In this document: positions 12,401 to 24,802 of the stretch, one piece after another
How positions within the stretch are numbered: position 1 is the first letter of the stretch
How the letters are laid out: the number at the start of each line of letters is the position of its first letter
Source: Paratinospora sagittata
Taxonomy: Eukaryota; Streptophyta; Magnoliopsida; Ranunculales; Menispermaceae
Assembly: GCA_035771175.1 (NCBI GenBank)
Contig: CM069597.1
Span: 48,056,540-48,120,539, forward strand
DNA length: 64,000 bases
Direction: 5' to 3'
Notes under the pieces: generated by a model
Told to the model about the DNA's origin: nothing
The model's input: the letters and a program-made list of their open reading frames with translations, nothing else
The model's database searches: none
Made by a program: the position numbers and the translations under genes

Positions 12401-15071
12401 TATGAGCTGATGTCAGAGATGGCATTTCGCGATAAAAAAGTCCAACTCAAGGTAATAAATTTTGTCAACTTTTCTACTTCATTTTCACTAAAAATGTATG
12501 TAAAATTGGCTTTAGATTTTTAACCTCAAAAACTTAATTCCACTTGTACATGTAGTCTACATTATTTTTTTTATTTTTTACTTTCCTATGATCAAGATTA
12601 GTCAACTTTTTTTTTTTCAATTTTTTCTAATTAGTGCAAAGTGAGATTAGTGCTCAAGTCTACATTGTATAAATCATTTTTGATGATTTAGTCCTTGTAA
12701 CAACTGCCCACATGGAGTTGGTGCAGTTGGTAAAGAGGCGGCTTTGGAACCTAAAGGTTCCAGGTTCAACTGCCATTGCCTCACCCTGATATCTCCTCGA
12801 GAGTGTTGTTTGGTAATGGAGCTGGTTATACAATTAACTACAAGAGTTTTGATTTGATTGTGTCCTTTTATAAGATGAATGAAAAATTAAAAATAAAATA
12901 TGAAAGTCTAGATTTTCAGAGTAAATTTTGTGACAAAAGACAGCGAGTATGATTTTCTTCCTTTAATTCTTGATATCTTGTTGATACTTTATATAAGTTC
13001 TCATTCTTCCCAACATGGAAGATTTTCAACAAATTCCAACTTCTTGACTTCTTAAAGCTCCTGATTTCCCTGGAGCCAAACTAATTCATCAACTAGCTTA
13101 GTCACCCACACTCATTTATGATAAAATGCTTAAAATCTGGTGCATGCTCTATAGTGTGTTGCAAAAAACTTCAGGTTCTTATGCATGGCAAGGGATATGC
13201 ACACATATGCTGAGCTGCAGTCAGCCTATATCTTTGAATAGAAGCGTATAACACATTTGGGTGGCAATCAGAAAAGGGTACTATGTACTAAAACTCTAAA
13301 AGTAAAAGTAAACTAGTACTTTTAACTTGTAAGTTGCAACAATTCATGAGATCAGCTGAAGGGTAGCTTTTTCAGCCTACACATCTCATCCATGAGAAAT
13401 CCTTGTACTGTTGTTTTATGATTAAAAATAAATTAATTAATTAATATCAAGTTTACTCTTATTTTGTGGTTGAAATTTAATTTACTTTACCTGTAGGAAT
13501 GGCTGAAATCCTACTCCCACCGACGTTATGGTAAAGAAGTTCATCAAATTGAGGCAGCCTGGGAAATTCTTTATCAAACAATTTACAACTGTACAGATGG
13601 GATTGCTGTAAGTTATTCCTTAATATCTTTATAAGATGATTCATTTGGAGATGAATTCTGATGGGTATTTATTACTATAAGTAACGAATATCCATAGGCG
13701 GGAGCTTCGTGCACTAAGCTACTCTTTTATTTGTTACTTATAGTAGATTCGAATTGGAGAATTTAACGCATTGCACTTTGAGGAGCCTTTTATGCTCTAC
13801 AGACAAACCTAACGTCCATTTTACTTGTCTGCAGGATCACAACAAAGATTACATAGTTGAGTTCCCAGATTGGGCACCATCATGGAACTACAATTCTCCT
13901 GCACCCAATGAAGTCTCTAACCACAAGAGCTTCAACTGGGTCAGAACTAAAAGATTCTTCTTCAGAGAAACGAGGTCAAATTTGCCTCGTCCACATTTGT
14001 GGTACTCTACCGAGAAGGTCATTAATGCCTTGCATCTCTTTCTTGATGCAGGAGAAGAATTTACTGAAAGCCTTACATACAGGTGAAACCCGAACACATG
14101 ATTTTTTGGGATGATTTCACATTTGTCAAATCCATCCACAATGTAAAAGTTACTGTTCTTGTTCTATTATCTTTTTTTTTTGTAATTTCCCCCTCTTCTC
14201 TCTTCATGTCCCTTTTGGATTGTTGAAGCTATCTTTATTATCTTTATTGAGCAATTAGACACTATACGACTTGGTCGAATCGAAAAGGAAACTGTAATTT
14301 TGTCAAGTTGCTATCTAATTTGACTTTATAACAGATATGATTTGGTTGATCTCATGCGGCAAGTACTGTCAAAACTGGCAAATCAAGTATATTTAGATGC
14401 TGTGACTGCTTTTCAGAAAAAGGATGAAGCAGCATTGAGTCTTCACAGCCAAAAGTTTCTTCAAATCATTAAGGACATCGACACCCTTCTAGCTTCTGAT
14501 GACAATTTTCTACTCGGAATGTGGCTTGAAAGCGCCAAAAAGCTAGCCATAAACCCTAGTCAGGAGAGGCTGGTCAGTATCAAATAACTCCTTTACACAT
14601 CTCTTCTTACATTGTTATATGTTATCTCAAACAAGGAAAAACCTTCTTTTTTTTTCGTTCTTCAGTATGAAGGGAATGCTAGAACACAAGTGACAATGTG
14701 GTTCGACAATACCGAGACCACGCAGAGCAAACTTCATGACTATGGTAAATATTAATCGAACTATCTCTTTAAGCATTTACTTGACCTAAAATTCTTAGTA
14801 CTGCATTTAACGTGTTAGTCTTTATTTATCATCAGCAAACAAATTTTGGAGTGGATTGTTAGAAGGGTATTATTTGCCAAGAGCTTCAACATATTTTAGC
14901 CATTTGTTGAGAAGTTTAAGACAGAATGAGAGCTTTAAGCTGGAGGATTGGAGAAGAGAATGGATAGCATTTTCGAACAAATGGCAATCTGGCCAGGAGC
15001 TTTACTCGGTGAAGGCGCAAGGTGACTTCTTCACCATTGCCAAAGCTTTGTTCAAGAAATACTTGAGCTAA
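414..15071 (+). CDS. NAGLU: alpha-N-acetylglucosaminidase (GH89), 5' end outside window
   Basis: Removes terminal alpha-linked N-acetylglucosamine; plant members are secreted or vacuolar GH89 enzymes (Arabidopsis CYL1). Thirteen exons join in frame with GT/AG borders: 414-495, 1790-1896, 2719-2749, 10127-10244, 10711-10761, 11463-11572, 11762-11864, 12353-12451, 13497-13607, 13835-14082, 14335-14572, 14666-14744 and 14836-15071 (TAA). They give about 537 residues, so roughly the first third of an 800-residue protein lies left of the window. Recognisable blocks are [61 protein letters not shown] and [14 protein letters not shown]. By analogy with human NAGLU, the Glu in FNE and the Glu in CMEGIE are the expected catalytic pair; both are present. 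I see no frame break in the exons. The intron at 2750-10126 is swollen to 7.4 kb by retroelements. The gene is probably functional if that intron is spliced. Confidence 0.95.
1298..1482 (-). mobile_element. Au-type tRNA-derived SINE
   Basis: Lies in the NAGLU intron 496-1789, reversed relative to the gene. Read on the minus strand it begins GGGGAGCCTTGCACAATGG (A-box region) and carries a B-box-like GGGTTCAAGAC. Downstream comes the CCC-CGCATAGGCAGGAGCTTCG type body and the GGGCTACCCTTT-like tail typical of plant Au SINEs. An 11-bp direct repeat flanks it, CCATACTCACC at 1287-1297 and CCATACTCATC at 1483-1493, with one mismatch. That fits a target-site duplication. Family assignment is from recall of the Au consensus, not a search. 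Confidence 0.8.
3514..3758 (-). repeat. 3' LTR of the intronic copia element
   Basis: 245 bp, TGTTG...CAACA. It is two 2-bp insertions longer than the other LTR. Its inner edge is the polypurine tract. Confidence 0.92.
3759..3770 (-). other. polypurine tract of copia element
   Basis: Minus-strand CTTGAGGGGGAG directly precedes the 3' LTR, in the position and composition expected for the plus-strand primer. Confidence 0.85.
3800..8130 (-). pseudogene. copia gag-pol, interrupted
   Basis: Gag remnants lie at about 8130-7240 (UBN2-like, with an in-frame stop near 7780). A protease motif DSGATDHMT follows near 7050. The GAG-pre-integrase zinc-binding region is at about 6660-6530 ([21 protein letters not shown]), and the integrase core ends in [11 protein letters not shown] near 6160. 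The RT is continuous over 5723-4575, with [19 protein letters not shown] and the active-site YVDD at 4701-4712. The connection and RNase H part, from [15 protein letters not shown] near 4390, has a stop after GGNLVTW. Several frames are needed to read from gag to RNase H, so no full polyprotein can be made. The longest intact piece is the 382-residue RT segment. Confidence 0.9.
8825..8836 (-). other. primer-binding site (initiator tRNA-Met)
   Basis: Minus-strand TGGTGTCAGAGC sits directly against the 5' LTR. It differs by one base from TGGTATCAGAGC, the usual plant copia site complementary to the 3' end of initiator tRNA-Met. Confidence 0.85.
8837..9077 (-). repeat. 5' LTR of the intronic copia element
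   Basis: 241 bp, beginning TGTTG and ending CAACA on either strand. It matches 3514-3758 almost throughout. It is the 5' LTR because the element is transcribed on the minus strand and the primer-binding site abuts its inner edge. Confidence 0.92.
9276..9905. repeat. pieces of an older copia LTR, partly in inverted orientation
   Basis: 9276-9558 reads as the 3' part of an LTR ending TTCTAACA, followed by TGGTATCAAAAC at 9561-9572, a decayed tRNA-Met primer-binding site. 9684-9905 contains much of the same sequence in reverse complement, including GGATTTTAGG and GTTGTGTG blocks. A short third piece (about 9652-9693) repeats the TTTTCTATGTT...TTTTACCTAG segment in direct orientation. All lie in the NAGLU intron right of the intact copia element. 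Confidence 0.65.
12706..12875 (+). mobile_element. tRNA-derived SINE-like insertion
   Basis: Lies in the NAGLU intron 12452-13496. An A-box-like TTGGTGCAGTTGG (12718-12730) and a B-box-like AGGTTCAACTG (12762-12772) are spaced as in a tRNA gene. A non-tRNA body and a TTTTGATTTGATTG tail follow. It does not fold as an intact tRNA (no matching acceptor arms seen), so I call it a SINE head rather than a tRNA gene. I did not find clear flanking duplications. Confidence 0.5.
13673..13745. repeat. short inverted repeat enclosing an Au SINE tail
   Basis: TACTATAAGTAAC (13673-13685) is perfectly inverted at 13733-13745. The 47-bp loop contains GGCGGGAGCTTCGTGCACTAAGCT, resembling the 3' end of Au SINEs. 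It lies in the NAGLU intron 13608-13834. Confidence 0.55.
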
Positions 15072-15753
15072 AGATCTGAAAAGGGGTTTGAACATCAGAT
15101 TGGGATCAGCAGAATCTGAAAAAACAGAGCTAGCTTTGTGAAAAAGGCACTGCAATTGCATAGCTTAGCTTTACAAATCTATCTGGTTTAGTTGCTTACT
15201 TGTATTTTGTATTTGTATTGGAACATCATAGGCTTCCTGAGTGAATAACACCTGGGTTTATAAAGGACCTTGGTTAGCTATCATCTTGGCCTAATCTCAG
15301 TTCTGTAATCTATGTACTGCATTCTAAAATAACATTGTTCCAGTAAATTCTTGGAGTGAAACTCACATGCTAAATTTCATTTTCCCTGCATTAAAAGGAT
15401 GAACATACTCAACAAGTTGTCACACTAGTAAGATTGACTGGATTTTCCAACATGAATTTCCTGACAAAAACTATAGTTTATACAAAGAAACAAGAACAAC
15501 ACTGAGGATTGTCAAAAGGAGAGCTTCCTCTGCACAGAAACGCTTAAGCTTAACTGTAGAGAGGAATAGAAAGTTGTTCTTGGGTAATCTCCACTTGTAA
15601 ATAAATGATACAAACACAATCTACAAAAAGAATGGCCTCCTCTGCCTTCCAAATACCAGAACAAAGGGAAAGCAAAATGTATGCAAAAGATATGTGAGTG
15701 GTACATTTTTCTCTTCTACTCTAGAGATTGAACCATCCACAAATTCAATGAAT
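15072..15753. other. convergent 3' region between NAGLU and STELLO
   Basis: 682 bp separating the two stop codons. It should hold both 3' UTRs. I see no further ORF or repeat in it. Confidence 0.6.
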
Positions 15754-18700
15754 TTACACTAGTTCCATGAGAAGAGGATCACCAGCTGCCATCAGTCTGA
15801 TAAGGTTTATAAAATCGGGCTCGTTGGACACATTCCATGGATGCACAGCAGGCACTTGAGTAGAGTAAGAGCTTGAATTATTAGATGGCACTTCTGTCCT
15901 ATAAATCATTGTACTAAGCACAGAATCAAAGTTTCTTGGTGAATCCATGGCCATAAAAAACATGGGTATGGCAACCTTGTGATGCATTTCTAGGTCGCCC
16001 ACTAGAGCGACGAGATCTGTGAAGTCCGTGACAAAGTGCCGAGGAATATAGAACACCTCAGAACTGCAAAGAGTCAGGCCCTTCGCAGTGGTTCCACTTT
16101 CCTTGTAGCTAACTTGAAAATGAACAGGCATTGTGTTCACCACAGTCTTAACCATGTCTGCTTGACTTTTAAACCATCCAGCATTGTCACCGCTGGTTGA
16201 AACGGTTGTCCAAGAACTGGACACCTGAAAAGATTACAAAGTATGTAGGTGAGTATAGGTGAAATTTAATCTACATATCATAGGGTAAATGCAGATCATC
16301 AATACCTTGTCAGTAGTCCACAGTTTAGTCTTGTCTGCTTGTAGCAAATTCCAGTAGTTAAGAACTGTATCGTCCTGGAGGAATAGAAAACCTTCTGCAT
16401 TTGAATACCGATCAAATATTTTGGGCAGATATCTGCAAGATCAGAACATGACATTGTTGGTGAAGTCAAAATGTTATCCTTATACTATAGTACACCACAG
16501 ACCAGTTCAAGGTAAGTGTTGTAATTAGCTGTCAGTTGTGATTCCATACATGGCATTTCACTTTAACCAACAACTCAACCCTCATGACTGGCTCCAACAG
16601 GTTCAAAGGAATAAAAGGAAGGGGGAAGGGGAGGGCAGGAGAAAAATAAGGCAGTATTTTTAGCATTTATCTTCAAATTGTGTCAACTACTAAACCTACA
16701 AACACAATAGGAGATGAAAGATATTTACGGCTCTTTTGTCAGAGGAGGATGACATAGTAAGGTAAAAGAAAAGGGGTTAATCTCACAATTGTCACGTTAA
16801 AAACAAAACAAAAAAGACTGCTCAGTTTACTGGTATTCCCAAACTAGAATAGACTGGTATCAACTGAACAAGGAGATTAACTGCCTTTCAGCCGGCTCAG
16901 GGGCAATCGTTGCTGTGAATAAAAAGAGCCATTTTATGCGACCACTCAGAATTCATGATGGCAATCCTCATTACTGCAAGTACTGCACACATGAACCCTG
17001 GTATCATTATGCAGTAATCCAGGGAAAAATCAGAAACTGTTTCATGATGGATGACTTCAGGAGCAGTGTAAAGGATTTTGACATCTCAAAGTAGCGTTTC
17101 GAACTCTCATGTCTACCAATAATGGATATTTGTTACGTCTGGCAGTTTTTGGAAGTTCTCAGTGTCAACGCCAAGGTATAGGGAAGGTTGGTTAGTTCTT
17201 CCCTCAAATAGTTTAGATTTAACAATACCTAGATGTTCAGTTTTGGACAAATGATGGATTCTCATTATTTTATTTTATTTTATTTTATTTTTTGCCCAAT
17301 TCAGAGTGGGGTGGATAATAACTTGGAGGTAATTGAAGATTCTATCAAAATCATACGGGAAAAGTCTAAGAGAGCTACAAGATGTTGAGTTTTCGTTTCA
17401 ATGTGAATTAACATTGGAGATGAAGTGGTTCAATCAGTCAGAAAATACCATCAAATTTCATAATTATCAAAATATAACACTGGTCAACATCCATTTGGCT
17501 AAAACAATCAAGATCAATAGCATTGCCTAAATCAACCCAATTATTAGAATTGAAGTTTCAAACTCAGACTTAAAATTAAAATTCATGCCATTTAATTAGA
17601 TAAAACCAAAAGTAAATATAACTATCACGTCATTTAATTAGATGAAATAGACGGTACATATCACCCAAGGTCAGGACTGCATTGATACACAAGGAACAAA
17701 AATTAGAACTAGGATACCAATTAAATTGAAGTGTATGCCAATCATCCACCATTGCGCATCCCATTAACTACTAGCATATTACTTTTCAGAACTAAAAAAA
17801 AAAAGTAATTAAAAGAAACTAGGGAAAGGACATATTTTAGTAACAAATGGGTTACAAATTACAATGTTTTACTACTAGTGACGGCTCCTTGATGAGCACA
17901 AGGATCTTTTCTTTGGGTACCAGTATTTGGGTGATTTAGCTTTGACAAAGCGTAATAACTGAAGCAAGATGATCTCTAAGATTTATGTAGATTAACTTCC
18001 CATTCCAGGGACTTAAATTTTACTTGCCTAGGTTATATAAATTTTGACCCTAGTTCAGGCATTGTTGATCAATATCTAAATGAATGTCGATGATACCTGG
18101 AGAAACACACTCTTTCCAGATGCAACACATCAGGAAGTGGTCAAATCCCAATTGTCGACTATTGATTATGTAAAAAAGAACATTCAAATCCTAAACTCAG
18201 TCATCTGAAACCAAACCCAACACAAAAATTTAAAAAAACTCAAGGGAGTTTCAAAGGGATACTAGATTTTCGACCAAGAGAGGATATTGATGAGTGTGAA
18301 ATCAGAGGCATAATTTATGGTAGCATTCTAAAAATAAAACCTACAAATAACATTGTGTCTGAAATGGAATTTTCATATCTTCTCATGTTCATGTGATCCA
18401 AATTGGAAATGAACTCAAAATGGTACTTTGAAGGATCATACCATCACTGGATCACCTTTAGAGTGGAATCTAGTACAAGTCCTAATATGCGAGGCACAGA
18501 ATATAAAATCACTGGTGCAAGAGATATGTTAACATGAAATAAGCCAAGAAAGGCAAACTTGCAAATTTTGATACCAGAAGATGGGTCCTAGAGAATAGGT
18601 GTGAACAAGGGAACACAATTTCTGTTAAACAAATCCTGTCCACAACTTAAGCTAATACCACATGCAAGCCACTAGTTTGATGATAAATAAATAAATAACT

Positions 18701-20414
18701 GGGATGAGAACATAATATCAATGACTTACTTGTATGCTTGATCCAGTCGACCTTGTTCCACAACTAGATCCGAATTGCTCTGTTCAGCGAGAATAATCAC
18801 CGTCTTGAAAATCCGGCCATAAAGCAATCTCCATTCCAAAGCAGTACGATCCACAGGATGGGTGCAGAACATTATGAGAACAACATTCCCAAAGTTCTTC
18901 CTCCATCGGATCAGATTCCCTATCTCATAATTCACTGCTCCTGCTTCCTCGACCCCTAAATGCATAGACGGTAACTTTTGGGGGACAAATTCCTTCCTAT
19001 CTCCATGACCAATAGTCGCCCGAGGCCTGTCCAACTCTAATGACATCAGCCTTGGCTGCTGATACCCAACAGCTAATAGGTCCTGAAGCCAAGCGGCACA
19101 GAATTTCACATCTAAATCAGTCCAAAACCCTTCTTTAGCCATTGCATAACATAAATCCAAGATCATCTCAAACATCCTGTGCTTTGCAGATCTCCATTGA
19201 ACCAAGAACTTAATCAGGCGACCCACATTCACATGAAGATCTTTCTCTTCTGAAAATGGGTAAGCCTCTATCCTATCATGCCTATGTACTGTAGGAGGAT
19301 AAACCACAATATAACCTCCAATCTCCCACAAAAGCCTCTGTGCCCAGTACCCCCTTATAACATCACTAGCCATTGTACTAACTGAAACAGGAAGCATCAA
19401 AGCCCAAAATGCGGACGAATGAAAAATCGTATTAAACGAATTCAAAGGCACCATAATACCTTGCGGCAACGCCAATTTTGGCGCACGCTCATCAAATCGA
19501 ATATCAAATGCTTCCAACCCAGTTTTCCTTGTGAAATAAAATACCGAATCGACATCAGGAAGCCCATTAGATATACCTTGCTGAATAAACTGCTTACCAC
19601 CATAAACCTCAGTATAAAACTCCTCATGCCCAATTTCCCCAACATTCTCAAGAGGCAAACCCCTTGGCCAAACCGAACGCTGCCCGAAATGAATATAAGG
19701 GTTCACAACACTTCGATTCGGGTTCTCATGACTATACTGCAAGATAATCTGCTGTCTTGCCTCCTCCCCAATCAATTCCAAATCAAAATGCTTCCCAAGA
19801 TCATTATCAATCACATCACCACGATCATCAGCATCAAAGATCTTCTTTGCCCCATGCTGAATTGCAAACAGATACCCTACACTCTTCCTAACATAAGAAT
19901 TATAGGGCAAATGATCCACAACTCGAAACCCTAAATTAGATTGCTGTTCCAAAGACAAAAAGATTGCACCTTTAAGATTCCAATCAGAAGGGGTCTTTGA
20001 ATTACCAATTGCCAGAACCTGCCAGCCCTTGATCTTCACAAGATTACGAAGCGATTCACTAGGGTAATCAGACACAGACACAACAATCCATCTCTCAGAA
20101 CGAAATGAAGCGAAAGGGGAAGATTTATCTGTAATGGGTGGGATCAAATTCCAGTTAATTTTAGGGTAAGGGATTTTCTCAAGCTCTGTGGCTCGAGATT
20201 GCAAGCAGATGAGAGCTGCGGTGTCGCCGGCATTACGGAGGAAGAAAATAGCTGCAACAGAGGCTATAAGAAGCACAATTGCGATGATTTTGTAGAGATT
20301 TTCAGATACCCATGTTGAGAAATCTAGGTTTTTAGCAGGGGAGAATCGATCTGTAGGAAGAGAAGATGGTGGTCTACGTTGGGGTTTAGGGGTTGAACGA
20401 TCTTGGACCAACAT
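15754..20414 (-). CDS. STL: STELLO-type Golgi glycosyltransferase-like protein (DUF288)
   Basis: STELLO proteins are Golgi type II membrane proteins that interact with cellulose synthases and promote cellulose synthase complex assembly. Three exons join in frame: 20414-18730, 16432-16306 and 16224-15754. They give about 760 residues, close to the family length. I chose the ATG at 20414 because the product then starts MLVQDR like family members. An in-frame ATG 18 codons upstream (20468) would add a hydrophobic stretch. Visible features are a proline/basic cytosolic tail (1-35), one membrane anchor at about 42-60, a luminal domain with a FDADDRGD acidic DXD-like motif near 193-200, and a conserved C terminus including KLWTTDKVSSSWTTV. 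No breaks are seen. Intron 1 is 2.3 kb and holds a TTTTA microsatellite near 17266-17293. It is convergent with NAGLU. Confidence 0.95.
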
Positions 20415-22285
20415 TGCATAAAAAACAAACCCCAAAATAACAAAGACCCAGAAGTTAAGCTGGATCAAAAACTGAAATTGAAGCTGAAAATGAAAATGAA
20501 AAGCTCAGTCTTCTTCTGGGTACTTGAGATTTACTCTAAATTTCAGAAATTGGAATGCTTGAAAGAGAAGATCAGAAGTTTTGTGGTTGCCGACAGTTGG
20601 GTTGGTGACAAGTAAGAGTCGGATTTAACAGCTTCTGTTGTTGTGGTTGGTGATTTAGGAGCGGTTGGTTTTCTTCTCTTTAAGATTTCTCACTTATTTT
20701 TTTTATTTTTTTATGATTGATTTGTGAGCTTCTCCATCGCTGTCTGAATCTTTGCTGGCGAATGGGTTTATTTGATCTGCTCAGTTGAGTGCAGTACAAG
20801 TTTTTTCAACAACGGCTGAGCAGAAAATGGTTCTATACTTCTACTTCAGTCTTAAAGGCCGCCGAGTCAACTCAGGTAACCAAATTGGTGGTTCTAGTTT
20901 AGATGTAGTCGTATCTGACAGTTCACCGAGTTACAGAAACTTCCACTTAGTTACATACAACGAACTTACTTTTGACTACATCTTCTTCTTTTTTTTAAAT
21001 TCTGTGCTAAACGAACCCTAAAGTAAAACAATATACCACATAACTAATAACAAACTTCAAATATTATGTTTCAATAAGGCTGAGATTCAATTTTGATCAT
21101 TTAGACATCTTTTACATGATTGGGATAAAATCCCATTTAGGAGGATTCCTTGAAGTACTTTTGGGTCATATTGGTTTCAAATTAAGGATGTGAAGAAAGT
21201 CTGCCCAAATGCAGAAATACTGCATAGTACTTTACTAAACTGTAAAATTTAAAGTATCCATTTAAAATGTTGGTTTGATTTTTCTCCCTTTGCTGGGCTG
21301 TGGTAACATTTTTTTGACAGAAATTTAGAACTAAAAAAAAAAAGTTAATGATAATGCATGAAAAAAAAAAAAAAACATTTGATAACCTAGCTAGTAACTT
21401 GTCTCCTTAATCATTTTCTTGTGGTGAATACATACCTTTTGTGTCACCAGTTTTGAGTACCAAAAATTTTCAATTATAACTAAGTAAATAATTCTCTTTA
21501 TAAATCACATGTAGCTAGCATTAACAAGGATTAAAGAGTTGAAGAAATCACACAGTAAATACTTTTACTGATTAAATCATAAGTCATATAAATTATTTTG
21601 AAGAGGACATAACTTATTTTCTCAAATCAATTTAACCAAACAAAGCATTTTCTTAATTACATATAATTAACTACATGAATTTACTCTCTTCATTTTGATG
21701 TTTTATTAAACTCTAAATTGACAAATCTACAAATCTATTACGTACATTTGTACGTTATATATATATATATATATTATTAGTTATCTCAATATATGTTATT
21801 TTAGATTTCTATCTCTATCATTACTGTTATTTAAGGAATGTATTTTCGACACACATAAAAATAACAATCAAATAGATAAGCATAAATTGAAACAACCCAA
21901 AACTCAAATGAAGATGAATCTGCAGAAATGTTTTGATTATGATTTACAGTACTATCAATTAGTATTATATCATGATTACAATGTAACTGCTGTTTATTAT
22001 GTATTTGAAATCTTGTAAAAGAATTTTTCACATTCTTCCCTCTACATTAGGGAAGAATGCTTCCAAAATGATGGGCTCTATGCTTAAGGCATAAATCCAT
22101 ATACTAATGAGATATAGTAAGGTGTTGTCATTTCCCTATCTATTTAATCTGTTTCCTATTTTTTTTGTTTTTTGTTTTTTTATACTGAGGAAATGGGTTG
22201 GTGCTGTCAAGACCCCATTTTAGCATTTTATGAAGACAAAATTAATTCTTACAGCCTCACTTTCGAAGATATTGCTGAGATTCGA
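20415..22285. other. STELLO 5' flank and intergenic DNA
   Basis: About 1.9 kb upstream of STELLO and downstream of the unknown minus-strand gene. It should hold the STELLO promoter and 5' UTR. It contains poly-A and TA runs (21757-21773) and no convincing gene or mobile element. Confidence 0.5.
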
Positions 22286-24802
22286 TCATGCCATGCCGCT
22301 GCGGGCTCCTGCTACCTGCAGAAAACTCCAAAAATCAAGCAAGGCATAATATTCCCTTGGTCAAGTTAATTAATTGAAATTCACTCAAAACTGATGATCA
22401 ATTGAATCAAAACTCAATAGCAGCAAATGGGTCACATTTGGTTGTATTCACAATTTTAGCAAGTGAGAAGTAATGAGGTAAAAGGATATGTTCAAACCAA
22501 ATCTGGTCAGATAGAACGTGTTCATAATTTTTTTCTCTAATGAAAATGCTAGTCTAAGCATAAAAAAGTGTAATTACATATGCAACAAGTTCATTAATAT
22601 CAAAAGCAGGGAAGTTAAGTGGATCAGCTTTGCATGGAAGCGTTTATTTACCTTGTACATGAATGGATCTCTGCGCCCTCCTGCACCTGATCGCTTGACT
22701 TGTTCCAGCTTGAGTAACCTGCCCCGTCCAACATCATAGTACTGAATTATTTTTCACAATTGATGTAAAATATTTCATGCCCTTAACTCCCAAACGCCAA
22801 ATATTTCATCTCATAATCCGATTGGCCCATGAGTAATCCATGGCCCACACAATCAGGAGCTAGAAACCTAGAAGCCTGTCAAATACATAGTGATTTCTTG
22901 TTCATTTTTTCCAAATTTGTATTTTCATTTATCCTTATCTTTTTCTTCTCTTTTTTTCTACTCAATTTAAAAAGAAGTTTTATGAATATCTTATTTTTAA
23001 TCATAGAAATTAATTAGCAATGAACATATTCCACTTGCCTTACATTCAAAAAAAGTTATTTTACACTTTATCTTTTTTTTTTTTAATATGTTAGTTATTA
23101 TCTTCATTCACACTATTCATTTTCCATATAATTATGATGAGAGAATTGAATTCCATTTCAATTGATCAACTTATTTTGTTTAATCTTTTTATTTATTTTA
23201 AATCCTTCTCTATTTTATGTCAATATTAAAAAAACAAAACAAAAAAGAGAAACATAGCCACGTGGAAGTACGTCCACTTCAAGGCCTATATATTGCTTTA
23301 ACGTGGTCTTGAATTGACGAGGCAGAACCACAGTTCACCGCGGACAGATGTCACATAACAAAGTAAGAGAGATCAAGAAGCAAGTTGAGAGAAGTTACTT
23401 ACATTCTGAGCGCTTTACTCGTGTCAGGTCTGTCTCCGAGAACTTCTCGAATTTTGACCTCCGAAGAGCAGCCATCGGAGAGAAATTTTAGGATTGCTTC
23501 GGCTCGGCGTTGCATACACGGTGAGCCAAATTTCTGCCTTATCAGTGCTTCAGCGCAGCTGATCACTGACCTCTTACCAGAGCTTATTCTCAGCTGTGAT
23601 CGCCTCGGCGCGCCATGAACTGAGCTCGATGCACTCGATAGATCAGGTGAAGTCTCCATGCTATGTGTTGTGATCAGACTCGAAGTCTTAACTAACGATC
23701 TACTCCATTTACTGAAGAGATTATAGTGTTTTCTGGAGTTCTGGCAGTGTTTGGAGCGATTCCTCCGAACCACCTGCTGATCAAAGAAGATTTAACGGAT
23801 TAGTTTTATTTTGCAAGTTAACAGAAGTAGGAAACAAATATTGAAAAACTGGAATTAGGCTTTTCGAGATCAGTTGTTTCGGTAGCAAAAAAGGTAAATA
23901 GATCATTTGGAGATGATGTACTCAACAGATTGATATATGAATAAACATGATCTGATGTAAGCGATTTGACCACAGATGTGTTCAGATCATAACAGAAACA
24001 CATTGCTTGTAGTTCGATCCAGACAGAGAATTGCCATATAGAAATTAACTTATGAGACATAGTTCTAAGGGAGAGATTTCGATATCAAGATGCTTCAAAT
24101 ACGGTTAAGTAATGAAAGAGAAACAAGCTGGAACTACGATAGGATGAAATCGAAATCAAATACGAAAAAAAAAAAAAAAATCGATCTCCGGTTTTCAGAT
24201 CTAAAATTCTTACGAATACAATATTGCTCATGAACTAAGCATATAGCTAAGACATTACAAAAACTTTATCGAGCTCAGCAACAAAATTCAAAACTAATTA
24301 TAAACTCCAAACAAAGAATCGAAGAGAATCAAAAGATCCGATCGATCACCTTGAGCTTCATGTCATGGAGACGAGCTGCAAGCGCGATAACTTGGAGCCT
24401 ATCCCCTTGACATTCACCAGTAGTACTGGAGCCATCACTCGTAACAGATGAAGAACAAGATTTCGAATAGCTCGGAGACAAATCCTCCACGCTCTTCAAC
24501 TTCCGCTTCCTTTCATCATCATCATCATCATCCGAGAAGCAGCTGAAGATCAAGTAAATCAACAAACAACACACACACAAAAGAAGAAAAAACCTCCTAT
24601 CAAACACACAAGCAGATCAATCAAAGAAAACCAAACCAGAGCTAATTTTTTAAGTTGTTGTTTACCTTGAAGAATTGGAAGAGAGAAAATTGAGAGAAAA
24701 TGGCGTCGAAAAAGAAGGAGAAGATGATGTAGAAGAAGAACAGAGAAGAAGAAGAGCATCTGCAACTGTACTTTCAGATTCAGTAGGGAACGCTGCTTCC
24801 AT
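22286..24802 (-). CDS. plant protein of unknown function, basic with C-terminal helix-turn-helix-like region
   Basis: Five exons join in frame with GT/AG borders: 24802-24666, 24542-24350, 23773-23403, 22718-22652 and 22315-22286 (TGA). They give about 265 residues. The N terminus (MEAAFPTESES) is followed by Ser/Leu-rich sequence. Residues about 48-60 form an acidic run then a basic cluster (SDDDDDDERKRKLK), a plausible nuclear signal. A second basic stretch (RRNRSKHCQNSRK) opens exon 3. The C-terminal 70 residues (EAILKFLSDG, IREVLGD, TSKALRMLLKLEQVKRSG, GGRRDPFMYK) look like a winged-helix fold whose wing is GAGGRRDP. I recognise this as a conserved plant-type protein but cannot name it; DNA or chromatin binding is inference. 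The last exon codes only nine residues, its weakest part. Confidence 0.75.

Noticed and set aside
12718..12790. Possible tRNA gene (A and B boxes)
   Set aside because: No pairing acceptor stem or complete anticodon arm; body and tail fit a SINE.
19419..19934. 171-codon ORF on the plus strand
   Set aside because: It is antisense to STELLO exon 1, whose frame is clearly conserved protein; the opposite frame is a shadow.
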